A stretch of DNA of 64,000 nucleotides from CAVPMN01 sp963706425. GTDB taxonomy: Bacteria; Actinomycetota; Acidimicrobiia; Acidimicrobiales; Acidimicrobilacustridaceae. The notes beneath the pieces were generated by a model that was given only the letters and a program-made list of their open reading frames with translations, made no database searches and was not told where the DNA came from. The stretch is taken from the NCBI GenBank assembly GCA_963706425.1, contig CAVPMN010000001.1:806001-870000 (forward strand). Reading direction: 5' to 3'. Of the stretch, positions 54,640 to 63,034 are shown piece by piece. Numbering within the stretch: the first letter of the stretch is position 1; the number at the start of each line of letters is the position of its first letter. Made by a program: the position numbers and the translations under genes.

Positions 54640-55523
54640 AGCGGTCTCTGAGGGGGCCGGGCTCAGCGGGCGAGCGCAGGTGCTCGAGCAGGAGACGGTT
54701 GGTCTCGTCGGGGGCGTGCTCGCCGATCCAGTGGTCGACGCCGTCGAGCACCACGAACGTGTAGGGCCCCTCGACGCAGTCGCGCGGTGGCCTCCGCCGC
54801 CTCGCGGCCGAGCGCCGGGTCCTCGGTGCTCCACACGTAGAGGGTGGGCGACGTGATGGGGCCGAGGTCGGTGACATAGGTGAGATCGGCCGCTCGATAC
54901 CAGTTGAGCGCCGCGCCGAGCGCCTCCGGGGTGCCGAGGGCCTCGCGGTACGGCTCGGCCTCCTCCTCGGTCAGCCCGCTGCCGAGGTAGATGAGTCGCA
55001 GTCCGACGGCGTCGTTGGCCAACATGCCGTGCTCGGCGCCCTCTGCCTGGAACATGGCGATGTAGCCCGACCGCTGCGCCTGCTCGCCGCTGGCCTCCGG
55101 GCCGAGCGCAGCACCGAACGCACGAGGATGCGGCACCGAGAGGATGGTCAGCGAGCGCACCCGGTCGGCGTGACGCCCGGCCACCTGCCAGGCGACCGCC
55201 GCGCCCCAGTCGTGCCCGACGAGGTGGAACGAGTCGACCGAGAGCGCATCGGCCAGCGCCAGCACGTCGCCGACCAGTTCGAGGGTGGCGTAGGCCGCCA
55301 CGTCGGACGGACGGGCATCGGCTGAGTAGCCCCGCTGGTCGGGCGCGATGACCCGATAGCCCGCCGCGGCCAGCGCCTCGATCTGGTGGCGCCACGAACG
55401 GGCCGTCTGCGGGAAGCCGTGGAGGAGGATGACCGGCTCGCCGTCGGCTGGCCCGTCGACCAGCACGTCGAAGGTGAGCGCGCCCCAGCGCTCGGTGTCG
55501 AGGGTGACCCGCGTGGCCTGCAC
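54638..55523 (-). CDS. Epoxide-hydrolase-like alpha/beta hydrolase (frame-broken near its end)
   Basis: About 295 residues. It has VILLHGFPQTARSWRHQIEA with the HGxP oxyanion motif, APDQRGYSADARP, and the nucleophile elbow LVGHDWGAAVAWQVAGRHAD, where Asp replaces Ser as in epoxide hydrolases and haloalkane dehalogenases. A shift near 54790 leads to FVVLDGVDHWIGEHAPDETN with the catalytic His and to a stop that overlaps repeat B4. GTG start. It lies 3 bp downstream of a conserved unknown gene. Confidence 0.88.
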
Positions 55524-55526
55524 CGG

Positions 55527-56096
55527 TCAGGTCGCGGAGGCGTCCGAAGCTGGCGAGTTGCTCGCCGGTTGACGGCGGCGGAGGATCTTCTCGCGGCGCG
55601 GATCGGACTCGGCCAGGCGGGTGACGAGCTCGGTCGACATCTGCAGAGCCGAGGCCGGCACCACGTCGGCGATGCGCCGGCGCTCGGAGTAGTGATGTGC
55701 GTTGGCCACACCCTGGAAGTACTTGCGGCGCAGCCGAACCAGCTCGGGATCGGCCTCCGAGAGATAGCCCCAGATCGTGAACGCCACCGTGAGGTCGTGG
55801 ATCACCGGCGCCCGCCCGAACAACGAGGCCCGCTTGTTGGCCACGGCGAGACATCCTGCGATGGCGTCGGCCTCGTCTTCGCCCGGGGTGAGCACCAGGT
55901 TGCCCTCGAAGCGGCGCGCCAGCTTCAGCGCGTAGCCCTGATCGGGGCCGGGATAGCCCATACGCGGACCGAGGGGTTGGGGGCCGCCGAGATCGGCGGG
56001 GCGGTCGGCCACCCAGCCGTCCGGGCTCCAGGGCGGCGACTCGTAGGTGCGGGTGGTCTCGTCCTTCGGCTTCGGGACGTACTCGGGGGCGGCCAT
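55527..56096 (-). CDS. Uncharacterised protein
   Basis: 189 residues, intact. A proline-rich N-terminus (EYVPKPKDETTRTYESPPWS) precedes a helical domain: GYALKLARRFEGNLVLTPGE, DEADAIAGCLAVANKRASLF, VIHDLTVAFTIWGYLSEADP, ELVRLRRKYFQGVANAHHYS. No membrane segment or cofactor motif stands out, and I recognise no family. The ATG has TAGGCT 8 nt upstream. It is likely cotranscribed with the hydrolase. Confidence 0.6.
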   Translation of the reverse strand: MAAPEYVPKPKDETTRTYESPPWSPDGWVADRPADLGGPQPLGPRMGYPGPDQGYALKLARRFEGNLVLTPGEDEADAIAGCLAVANKRASLFGRAPVIHDLTVAFTIWGYLSEADPELVRLRRKYFQGVANAHHYSERRRIADVVPASALQMSTELVTRLAESDPRREKILRRRQPASNSPASDASAT

Positions 56097-56104
56097 GTCG
56101 ACCG

Positions 56105-56110
56105 AGCCTA
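56105..56110 (-). promoter_or_regulatory. -10 box TAGGCT of the uncharacterised gene (leaderless)
   Basis: TAGGCT lies 8 nt before the ATG. Confidence 0.45.
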
Positions 56111-56138
56111 CGCGGCGCGACCCGGCCAGCCGGAATCG

Positions 56139-56774
56139 TCACGCACCGATCCGGTGACCTGCTCGACGATCTGGTGACCGTCGCGAAGCACGGACGGTGC
56201 GACGGACCTCGAGGCGGCTCACCAGGGCCGGTCGGGCGGTTGGATCGAGCGCCAGGCGGGGGCGGCGGGCGAGCACCACCTCGAGCCGGTCGGCCACCGC
56301 CTCGGCGGAGCCGTAGGCCTCGGTCAACCGACCGCCGCGCATCCGGGCGAAGAGCCTCGACCACGCATCGACCTCGCCGGGCGCCAACGGTCCCAACCGG
56401 TCGACGTCGAGCGAGTCGACCAACACGCCGACCGAGGTCCGCACGCGATCGTCGTCGAGCAGCACGCCGTCGAGCAGCAGCTCGAACCCCACGTGCGCGC
56501 TGGCGCGCGATGCACCCCTCGTCACCCCGGCCGACAGCAACGCGGCGACGTCGTCGCGCACGGCCGCGACGAAGCGGGGGTGGGCGTGGAAGCGGGCGTC
56601 GGTCTGGTGGTGGATCGCCACCCCCGCTCGCACCCCCTCGGGCAGGGCGGGCTTGTCGAAACGCAACCCGGCCATCGGCGCCAGATCGGGCAGCACCGCA
56701 CCCAGCATCTCGTCGGCATCGGCCCGCAACCCGGTGAGGCGCTCGGCCACCACCAGGTGGGCGACCAGGTTCAC
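56139..56774 (-). CDS. Uncharacterised protein, possibly ACP phosphodiesterase-like
   Basis: 211 residues. The start VNLVAHLVVAERLTG, AVLPDLAPMAGLRFDKPALP, GVRAGVAIHHQTDARFHAHP and VGFELLLDGVLLDDD recall helical hydrolases of the acyl-carrier-protein phosphodiesterase/HD-like type (His and Asp at matching places), but the match is weak. The GTG overlaps the cimA stop, so it is cotranslated with the leuB-ilvE-cimA operon. The C-terminus is basic and may be altered by an indel. Its stop lies in TCACGCACCGAT, a half-site of repeat family A. Confidence 0.5.
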   Translation of the reverse strand: MNLVAHLVVAERLTGLRADADEMLGAVLPDLAPMAGLRFDKPALPEGVRAGVAIHHQTDARFHAHPRFVAAVRDDVAALLSAGVTRGASRASAHVGFELLLDGVLLDDDRVRTSVGVLVDSLDVDRLGPLAPGEVDAWSRLFARMRGGRLTEAYGSAEAVADRLEVVLARRPRLALDPTARPALVSRLEVRRTVRASRRSPDRRAGHRIGA

Positions 56775-58420
56775 GAGCCCTGGCTCTGCAGCAACCCGAA
56801 CACGATGGAGTCGACCAGCGCCTGCCACGACGCCTCGATGATGTTCTCGCTCACGCCCACGGTGGTCCACGACTGGTCGCCGTTGGTCGAGTCGATGAGG
56901 ACCCGCACGACGGAGCCGGTGGCGGCGATGCCGTCGAGCACCCGCACCTTGAAGTCGGTGAGGTGGATGCGCTCGAGCGCCGGGTAGCGACCGTTGAGCG
57001 CCCGCCGCAACGCCACGTCGAGGGCGTTGACCGGACCGTTGCCCTCGCCCACCGCGGCGATGCGCTCGTCGCCCACCCACAGCTTGATGGTGGCCTCGGT
57101 GGCGATCTCGATCTCGCCGGTGGGCATCACCGGGCCCTCGCGGTGATAGCTCGACACCCGATAGGCCTCGACCTCGAAGAAGTCGTGCTTCCAGCCGGCG
57201 GCCTTCAGCATGAGCAGCTTGAGCGAGGCGTCGGCGGCCTCGAACAGCCAGCCCCTCGACTCGAGCTGCTTCAGCTCGTCGCTGAGCACGGCGATGGCCT
57301 GGTCGTCGAGGGCGACGCCCAGCTCGTCGGCCTTGATGGCCATGCCCGCCCGACCACCCAGGTCGGACACCAGCACGCGGGTGTGGTTGCCCACCAGCTC
57401 CGGATCGATGTGCTCGTAGGTGGCGCCGCCCGCCCGCCCGAGCGCCGAGGTGTGCAGGCCGCCCTTGTGGGCGAACGCGGAGGTGCCCACGAAGGGGTCG
57501 GAGGGCAGTGGAGGCAGGTTGACCAGCTCGGCCACGTGGTGGCTCACCAGCGTGAGCCGTTCGAGCCGACCCTCGGGCAGCGTCTCGATGCCCATCTTCA
57601 GGGTGAGATCGGGGATGACCGTCATGAGGTTGGCGTTGCCCGTGCGCTCGCCGTAGCCGTTGATGGTGCCCTGCACCTGGGTGGCCCCGCCCACCACGGC
57701 GGCGATCGAGTTGGCGACCGCGCAGCCGCTGTCGTTCTGGGTGTGGATGCCGATGGGGACGTCGGAGAAGTGGGCGACGATCTCGGCCGTGGCCGCCTGC
57801 ACCTCGTGGGGCAGCGAACCGCCGTTGGTGTCGCAGAGCACCAGGCAGTCGACCCCGTTGCTCGCGGCGGCCTCGAGCACGCGGAGCGCGTACTCGGGGT
57901 TGGCCCGGTAGCCGTCGAAGAAGTGCTCGGCGTCGAAGAACACCCGGCGACCGGCGGCCTTGAGGAATCGCACCGAGTCGCCGACCATGGCGACGCCCTC
58001 GTCGAGCGAGGTCTGCAACGCCTCGGTGACGTGGAAGTCCCACGACTTGCCGACGATGCACACGGTGGAGGTCTCGGCGGCGACGAGCGCCTGGAGGGTG
58101 GGATCGACGTCGACCTTGCCTGCCGGCCGACGGGTCGAGCCGAACGCGACCAGGTCGGCGGTGTCGAGCTTCAGCTCGCTCGGGGCGCGCCGGAAGAACT
58201 CCTCGTCCTTCGGGTTGGCCTGCGGATAGCCGCCTTCGATCCAGCGCACGCCCAGCCAGTCGAGCTGCTCGGCGATGCGCAACTTGTCGTCGACGGTGAG
58301 CGAGATGCCCTCGAACTGGGCGCCGTCGCGCAACGTGGTGTCGAAGATCTCGACCCTGGTGGGCGCCGTCGGCGGACGGCGGCGCGCGGGATCGGCGGCG
58401 GATACCGCAGGATCAGGCAT
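56771..58420 (-). CDS. cimA: Citramalate synthase
   Basis: Condenses pyruvate and acetyl-CoA to citramalate, the first step of the threonine-independent isoleucine pathway. 549 residues, intact. The TIM-barrel catalytic part has RVEIFDTTLRDGAQFEGIS, IEGGYPQANPKDEEFF, CDTNGGSLPHEV, IGIHTQNDSGCAVANSIAAV (metal His) and GTINGYGERTGNANLMTVIP. The C-terminal regulatory dimer domain (KVRVLDGIAATGSVVRVLID) is typical. The length and the TGNANL form favour CimA over LeuA. It overlaps ilvE by 8 bp. Confidence 0.93.
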   Translation of the reverse strand: MPDPAVSAADPARRRPPTAPTRVEIFDTTLRDGAQFEGISLTVDDKLRIAEQLDWLGVRWIEGGYPQANPKDEEFFRRAPSELKLDTADLVAFGSTRRPAGKVDVDPTLQALVAAETSTVCIVGKSWDFHVTEALQTSLDEGVAMVGDSVRFLKAAGRRVFFDAEHFFDGYRANPEYALRVLEAAASNGVDCLVLCDTNGGSLPHEVQAATAEIVAHFSDVPIGIHTQNDSGCAVANSIAAVVGGATQVQGTINGYGERTGNANLMTVIPDLTLKMGIETLPEGRLERLTLVSHHVAELVNLPPLPSDPFVGTSAFAHKGGLHTSALGRAGGATYEHIDPELVGNHTRVLVSDLGGRAGMAIKADELGVALDDQAIAVLSDELKQLESRGWLFEAADASLKLLMLKAAGWKHDFFEVEAYRVSSYHREGPVMPTGEIEIATEATIKLWVGDERIAAVGEGNGPVNALDVALRRALNGRYPALERIHLTDFKVRVLDGIAATGSVVRVLIDSTNGDQSWTTVGVSENIIEASWQALVDSIVFGLLQSQGS

Positions 58421-59326
58421 GTTCGAGCCAGTCCTTGTAGCGATCGACCTTGCCGCGGACCGCCTTGGCGTACTCGCCGGCGATGGCGGTGGTCATGGGC
58501 CCGGGGCACGGCAGCACGCGGTCGTCGACCGAGTTCACCGCGCTGACCTCGGCCGCGGTGCCACACACGAACATCTCGTCGGCCACGTAGAGGTCGCTGC
58601 GCGAGATGTCGTCGATGCGCACCTCGAAGCCGAGGTCGGCCGCGATCGTCATCACCGAGTCCTGGGTGATGCCTCGAGCGCGCCGGCCGACGTGGGCGGG
58701 GTGATGAGCATGCCCTGGCGGGCCACGAAGATGTTCTCGCCGGTGCACTCGCTGACGAACCCGAGCGGGTTCAGCATGATGGCCTCGTCGTAGCCGGCCT
58801 TGAGGGCCTCGACCTTGGCCAGCGACGAGTTGACGTAGTTGCCGGTGGTCTTGGCCAGCGGGGGCATCGAGTTGTGGTCGTGGCGGGTCCACGACGACAT
58901 CTTCATGCGCACGCCCTTGGTGACCGCGTCGTCGCCGAGGTAGGCGCCCCACGGCCAGCAGGCGATGGCCACGTCGACCTTGCACGGCAGCGTGTTGAGG
59001 CCCATCTCGCCGTAGCCGTAGTAGGCGATCGGGCGGATGTAGCACGACGGCAGGCCCGACGCCCGCACGGTCTCACGGGTCGCCTCGACCAGCTCGTCCA
59101 CCGTGTAGGGCAGCTCCATCATCATGATCTTGGCGCTGTCGTGCAGGCGCTCCATGTGCTCGGTCAGGCGGAACACGGCCGGGCCGCTGTCGGTCTCGTA
59201 GGCACGGATGCCTTCGAACACGCCCATGCCGTAGTGCAGCGAGTGGGTGAGCACGTGGATCTTGGCCTCGTCCCACGGGATGAGCTCGCCGTTCAACCAG
59301 ATCTTCTCGGTCGGGGTGATGGGCAT
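58413..59326 (-). CDS. ilvE: Branched-chain amino acid aminotransferase (frame-broken)
   Basis: PLP enzyme for the last step to Ile, Leu and Val. About 304 residues: KIWLNGELIPWDEAKIHVLT, HYGMGVFEGIRAYET, CYIRPIAYYGYGEMGLN, ANLG-type block TTGNYVNSSLAKVEALKAGYDEAIMLN (PLP lysine in the normal position), FVSECTGENIFVAR and, after a shift near 58680, ADEMFVCGTAAEVSAVNSVD. GAAGGGAAG precedes the ATG. It lies between leuB and cimA in one operon. Confidence 0.92.
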
Positions 59327-59352
59327 CGTGGATCTTCCCTTCGATCTCGTAC

Positions 59353-60333
59353 TCAGACTCGGGCGGCGATCGCGTCGCCGATGTCGCTGGTGGAACCGTC
59401 GAGCACCGACGCATCGGCGCAAGCCTTGCGGATTCGGGCGGCCGCGTCGGGCTCTCCGAGGAACTCGAGCATCATGGCCGCCGAGAGGATGGCGGCGACG
59501 GGGTTCGCCTTCTGCTGGCCGGCGATGTCGGGGGCCGAGCCGTGTACGGGCTCGAACATCGACGGGCCGGTGCGGTCGGGGTTGAGGTTGCCCGACGAGG
59601 CGAACCCGATGCCGCCCGATACGGCACCACCGAGGTCGGTGAGGATGTCGCCGAAGAGGTTGTCGGTGACGATGACGTCGTAGCGCTCGGGCGACTCGAC
59701 GAAGTAGATGCAGGCGGCGTCGACGTGGTTGTAGGCCGTGGTGACGCCGGGGTACTCGGCGGCCACCTCGTTGAAGGTGCGCTCCCAGAGGTCGCCGGCG
59801 AAGGTCAACACGTTGGTCTTGTGCACCAGCGTGAGGTGCTTCTTCGGGCGCGAGGCGGCCAGCTCGAACGCGTAGCGGACGCACCGCTCGACACCGAACC
59901 GCGTGTTCACCGAGCCCTGCGTGGCGATCTCGTGGGGCGTGCCCTTGCGGAGGAACCCGCCCTCGCCGGCGTAGGTGCCCTCGGTGTTCTCGCGGATCAC
60001 GATGAAGTCGTGCCGGCCGCCGGGCTCGACGAACGGCCGCTGGTTCACGTAGAGGTCGAGATCGAAGCGCATCTTCAGCAGCAGCCCGCGCTCGATGAGG
60101 CCCGGCGGCACGTCGGGCGTGCCGACCGCGCCCAGCAGCAGGGCGTCGAGGCCCCGCCACTCGTCGACCACCTCGTCGGGCAGCACCGTGCCGTCGCGCA
60201 GGTAGCGCGCCCCACCCAGGTCGTAGTCGACGGTCTCGAGTTGCACACCGGACGCGCTCACGACCTTCAGCGCCTCGGCGATGACCTCGGGTCCGATCCC
60301 GTCGCCGCCGATGACTCCGATCCTGTGACTCAC
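59353..60333 (-). CDS. leuB: 3-isopropylmalate dehydrogenase
   Basis: Oxidatively decarboxylates 3-isopropylmalate (leucine) and, in the citramalate route, beta-methylmalate to 2-oxobutyrate. 326 residues, intact: IGVIGGDGIGPEVIAEALKV, IVIRENTEGTYAGEGG, LVHKTNVLTFAGDLWERTF, DVIVTDNLFGDILTDLGGAV and MFEPVHGSAPDIAGQQKANP. The GTG start has AGGAG 5 nt upstream. First structural gene after a long leader with an attenuator. Confidence 0.93.
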   Translation of the reverse strand: MSHRIGVIGGDGIGPEVIAEALKVVSASGVQLETVDYDLGGARYLRDGTVLPDEVVDEWRGLDALLLGAVGTPDVPPGLIERGLLLKMRFDLDLYVNQRPFVEPGGRHDFIVIRENTEGTYAGEGGFLRKGTPHEIATQGSVNTRFGVERCVRYAFELAASRPKKHLTLVHKTNVLTFAGDLWERTFNEVAAEYPGVTTAYNHVDAACIYFVESPERYDVIVTDNLFGDILTDLGGAVSGGIGFASSGNLNPDRTGPSMFEPVHGSAPDIAGQQKANPVAAILSAAMMLEFLGEPDAAARIRKACADASVLDGSTSDIGDAIAARV

Positions 60334-60444
60334 ACCTGCTCCTGTCGGTTCCTGTCGCTTGCTTTCACTTGCTGTCGCTGGCCTGTGCGGATGCACGGGC
60401 CGGTACTGCTGATCGGCCTGGCCGTCGGTGACGAACAGCGCCCT

Positions 60445-60477
60445 AGAACGAGAAAACCGCCCACCGGGGGTGGACGG
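60445..60477 (-). terminator. Attenuator terminator in the leuB leader
   Basis: On the minus-strand RNA: a 9-bp stem CCGUCCACC/GGUGGGCGG with one G-U pair and a 3-nt loop, followed at once by UUUUCUCG. It lies 111 bp before the leuB start and 32 nt after the leader peptide stop. It is a good intrinsic terminator, placed as in amino-acid attenuators. Confidence 0.8.
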
Positions 60478-60483
60478 TCAGAA

Positions 60484-60509
60484 GCGCATGCCGCAACGGC
60501 GGCATGCGC
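60484..60509 (-). promoter_or_regulatory. Pause/antisequestering hairpin of the leuB attenuator
   Basis: A perfect 11-bp stem GCGCATGCCGC with a 4-nt loop. It touches the leader peptide stop codon, so a ribosome finishing or stalling in the leader would control its folding. It corresponds to the 1:2 pause hairpin in classical attenuators. An obvious 2:3 antiterminator is not seen. Confidence 0.7.
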
Positions 60510-60547
60510 TACACGATGATGATTACGGCGGCCGGGATGAAAGACAC
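60509..60547 (-). CDS. Branched-chain leader peptide of the leuB-ilvE-cimA operon
   Basis: A 12-codon frame reading VSFIPAAVIIIV then TAG. Five of the last five codons are Val or Ile: GTA, three ATC in a row, GTG; another Ile is at position 4. The GTG is the only start codon between it and an upstream in-frame stop. A TTGAAA box and a -10-like CACACT with 17-bp spacing end 8 nt before it, so it may be leaderless. It would sense charged tRNA-Ile and tRNA-Val. Confidence 0.75.
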   Translation of the reverse strand: MSFIPAAVIIIV

Positions 60548-60555
60548 TGCGTGCC

Positions 60556-60584
60556 AGTGTGCTCTGCCCCAGCCCCGTTTTCAA
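60556..60584 (-). promoter_or_regulatory. Candidate promoter of the leuB leader
   Basis: TTGAAA and CACACT are separated by 17 bp, and 8 nt lie between CACACT and the leader peptide GTG. The -35 is good. The -10 keeps only the A and T of TANNNT. Confidence 0.4.
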
Positions 60585-60638
60585 CCCGGTTGGGCCTCGA
60601 CCACCCCCGCGGGGCCCGACCGACGGGGAGACAACCGG

Positions 60639-60644
60639 TACGGT
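60639..60644 (+). promoter_or_regulatory. -10 box TACGGT of the lipoprotein gene (leaderless)
   Basis: TACGGT lies 7 nt before the ATG and supports this start over an upstream one. Confidence 0.5.
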
Positions 60645-60651
60645 TCGCCCG

Positions 60652-61629
60652 ATGGGAGGCGCCCGGCCACACCGATCGACACCTAACCGACGGTGGTGGG
60701 CGACGCTCGCCGCCACGGCGTTCGTGGCTGCCATCGCCCTCGCCGGCTGCGGCGACAGCGACGACACGACGTCGTCCACCACCGTGTCCACGGTGCCCGA
60801 CGGCATCACGTTGATCGATGCCGGCACGCCGCCCCTGGTCGACTTCGGCTACGCCGCCCCCGACGCGCCCGTCACCACCCGCCTCACGATGGTGATGGAC
60901 CTGACCCTCGAGCAGTCGGTGGGGGGCACGGTCGTGCCGGCGTCGCCCACACCCCAGGTCGCGCTCGACCTGTCGCTCACCGCGTCGGCGGGCCAGAACC
61001 CCGGCACCATCCGCAGCGAGTTCGTCTACGAGAGCTTCCGCCTGATCGACGACACGGCCACCGACCCGGCCATCGCCGATCGTCTCGCCACGATGGACGG
61101 CACCAAGGGCTCGGTCATCTACAACGCCCAGGGCGAGATCCTGAGCTTCGACCTCGAGGCGCCCGCCGATCTCGACGAGGGCGTCGCCGACGTCTTCCAG
61201 CAGATGGAGCAGTCGATCCGGCAGATGTCGACGCCGTTCCCCGACCAGCCGATCGGGGTCGGAGCATCGTGGACCTCGGCGTCGCGCCCGGCCGAGGGCT
61301 TCGGAGCCCCCGAGCAGCTCGTGCAGACCTACACCGTGATCGCCGTCGACGACACCCGCATCGAGTTGGCGATCTCGTTCGGCGGCACGATCACTCCGGG
61401 ACAGATCGCCGAGCCGACACTCGAAGGCCGCACCGTCTCGATGGAGGTGGTGTCGGCGACGATCGGTGGGGACGGGAGGGTGGTCATCGAGCCCGCCAGC
61501 CTGCTGCCGGTGGAAGGGCGGTCCACCTCCCGCGCCGAGCAGTCGTTCCTGGTCGACGACGGCTCGGGCGAAGAGGAGCTCGACCAGAGCCTCACCACCG
61601 ACCTCTCGGTCTCCCGCCGCCCCGGATGA
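60652..61629 (+). CDS. Secreted lipoprotein of unknown function
   Basis: 325 residues. Lipoprotein signal WWATLAATAFVAAIALAGC (Cys33) and a Ser/Thr linker precede a beta-rich domain: VTTRLTMVMDLTLEQSVGG, TIRSEFVYESFRLIDDTATD, GSVIYNAQGEILSFDLEAPA, IGVGASWTSASRPAEGFGAP, QTYTVIAVDDTRIELAISFG and STSRAEQSFLVDDGSGE. Repeated long strands suggest an LppX/LprG-like or similar open barrel, but there is no clear family match. The frame is intact. Confidence 0.65.
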   Translation: MGGARPHRSTPNRRWWATLAATAFVAAIALAGCGDSDDTTSSTTVSTVPDGITLIDAGTPPLVDFGYAAPDAPVTTRLTMVMDLTLEQSVGGTVVPASPTPQVALDLSLTASAGQNPGTIRSEFVYESFRLIDDTATDPAIADRLATMDGTKGSVIYNAQGEILSFDLEAPADLDEGVADVFQQMEQSIRQMSTPFPDQPIGVGASWTSASRPAEGFGAPEQLVQTYTVIAVDDTRIELAISFGGTITPGQIAEPTLEGRTVSMEVVSATIGGDGRVVIEPASLLPVEGRSTSRAEQSFLVDDGSGEEELDQSLTTDLSVSRRPG

Positions 61630-61667
61630 CGCCGTCGGGACGGCGCAAACATCTGCGGTCGGGGCAC

Positions 61668-61673
61668 TAGCAT
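61668..61673 (+). promoter_or_regulatory. -10 box TAGCAT of greA (leaderless)
   Basis: TAGCAT lies 7 nt before the GTG of greA. Confidence 0.5.
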
Positions 61674-61680
61674 TCGAACC

Positions 61681-62148
61681 GTGTCGGACACCCATCACCT
61701 CTCGCAGGCCACCTTCGACCGGCTGAAGGCCGAGCACGAGGAGCTGACCACCCACGGGCGCACCGACATCGCCCGCAAGATCCAGGCGGCCCGCGAGCTG
61801 GGCGACCTCTCCGAGAACGGCGACTACCACGCCGCCAAGGAGGAGCAGGGCAAGATGGAGGCCCGCATCCGCCATCTCGCCGCCGTGCTCGAGTCGGCCG
61901 AGATCGTCGAGGCGGGTGAGTCCGACCTGGTGCAGGCAGGCTCGGTGGTGGCCATCTGCTACGAGGGCGACGACGAGCCCGAGCGCTATCTCATCGGCTC
62001 GATCGAGGAGCGGCGGGACGACGTCGAGGTGATCTCACCCGGGTCACCGTTGGGGCAGGCCCTCATGGGCACGAGTGTGGGTGACGTCGTCGACTTCGAG
62101 GCGCCAGGGGGCATGCTCAAGGTCGAGGTCGTCGACATCGAGCGTTGA
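61681..62148 (+). CDS. greA: Transcription elongation factor GreA
   Basis: Rescues backtracked RNA polymerase by stimulating transcript cleavage. 155 residues, normal size. An N-terminal coiled coil has the acidic tip LGDLSENGDYHAAKEEQGKM, and the C-terminal FKBP-like domain has GSVVAICYEGDDEPERYLIG, VISPGSPLGQALMGTSVGDV and FEAPGGMLKVEVVDI. GTG start. It is followed by a hydrolase gene after 10 bp. Confidence 0.95.
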   Translation: MSDTHHLSQATFDRLKAEHEELTTHGRTDIARKIQAARELGDLSENGDYHAAKEEQGKMEARIRHLAAVLESAEIVEAGESDLVQAGSVVAICYEGDDEPERYLIGSIEERRDDVEVISPGSPLGQALMGTSVGDVVDFEAPGGMLKVEVVDIER

Positions 62149-62158
62149 CCACTCCTCG

Positions 62159-63034
62159 ATGACGGCGTTCCCTCCGCCTGATCTGCCCGCCGGTCGCGCC
62201 GTCGACCTGCCCGGTCGCGGCACCACGTTCTACCGGGTGGCCGACGGTCCGCCGGACGCACCCACGGTGCTGCTCCTGCACGGCTGGACCGCGAACTCGG
62301 CGCTCAACTGGTTCTCCGCGTACACGCCGCTGCGCCGCACGTTCAACGTGGTCGCCATCGACCACCGCGGGCACGGCCACGGCATGTCGACCAACCAGCC
62401 GTTCCGGCTCGAGGACTGCGCCGACGACGCCGCTGCCCTGTGCGAGGTCCTCGGCATCGACCAGGTGATCGCCGCCGGCTACTCGATGGGCGGGCCGATC
62501 GCGGCCCTCATGTGGCGACGCCATCGGTCGCTCGTCAGCGGTCTCGTGTTCTGCGCCACCGCACGCAACTTCGTCGGCGGCGGCGCGGGTGACCGCGCCA
62601 TGAAGGGCGTGGTCACCGGTCTCACCTTTGCGGCCCGGGCCGCTCCTCCGCGACTGCACCGACGCGTTGCCGAACGCGTGCTCGTGTCGCGCTACGACGA
62701 CTCCGACCTCGGCCAGTGGGCCCGGGGCGAGGCCAAGCGCAACAACCTCCGCATGCTCATCGAGGCGGGCCGGGCCATCGGCCGCTTCTCGTCGCGCGAG
62801 TGGATCGGCGACGTCGACGTGCCCACTGCGCTCGTGCTCACCCGGCAGGACCTCGTGGTGCCACCGGTGCGTCAGCAGAAGCTGGCCGACGCCATCCCCG
62901 GCACGACGGTCCATCCCGTCGAGGGTGGCCACGACGCGTGCGCCACCGTCCCCGACCAGTTCTCGAAGGCGCTGGTCGACGCGTGCGCCAGCGTCGTGCT
63001 CAGGTCGTCGCCGGTTCGGCTTCCTCCACCCTGA
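62159..63034 (+). CDS. Alpha/beta hydrolase
   Basis: 291 residues, intact: TVLLLHGWTANSALNWF, VVAIDHRGHGHGMSTN, the nucleophile elbow IAAGYSMGGPIAALMW (Ser), VPTALVLTRQDLVVPP (Asp) and VEGGHDACATVPDQF (His), a complete triad. General esterase/lipase type with unknown substrate. The ATG 10 bp after the greA stop is chosen. The 3' end overlaps the convergent Ppx/GppA gene by 35 bp. Confidence 0.88.
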   Translation: MTAFPPPDLPAGRAVDLPGRGTTFYRVADGPPDAPTVLLLHGWTANSALNWFSAYTPLRRTFNVVAIDHRGHGHGMSTNQPFRLEDCADDAAALCEVLGIDQVIAAGYSMGGPIAALMWRRHRSLVSGLVFCATARNFVGGGAGDRAMKGVVTGLTFAARAAPPRLHRRVAERVLVSRYDDSDLGQWARGEAKRNNLRMLIEAGRAIGRFSSREWIGDVDVPTALVLTRQDLVVPPVRQQKLADAIPGTTVHPVEGGHDACATVPDQFSKALVDACASVVLRSSPVRLPPP

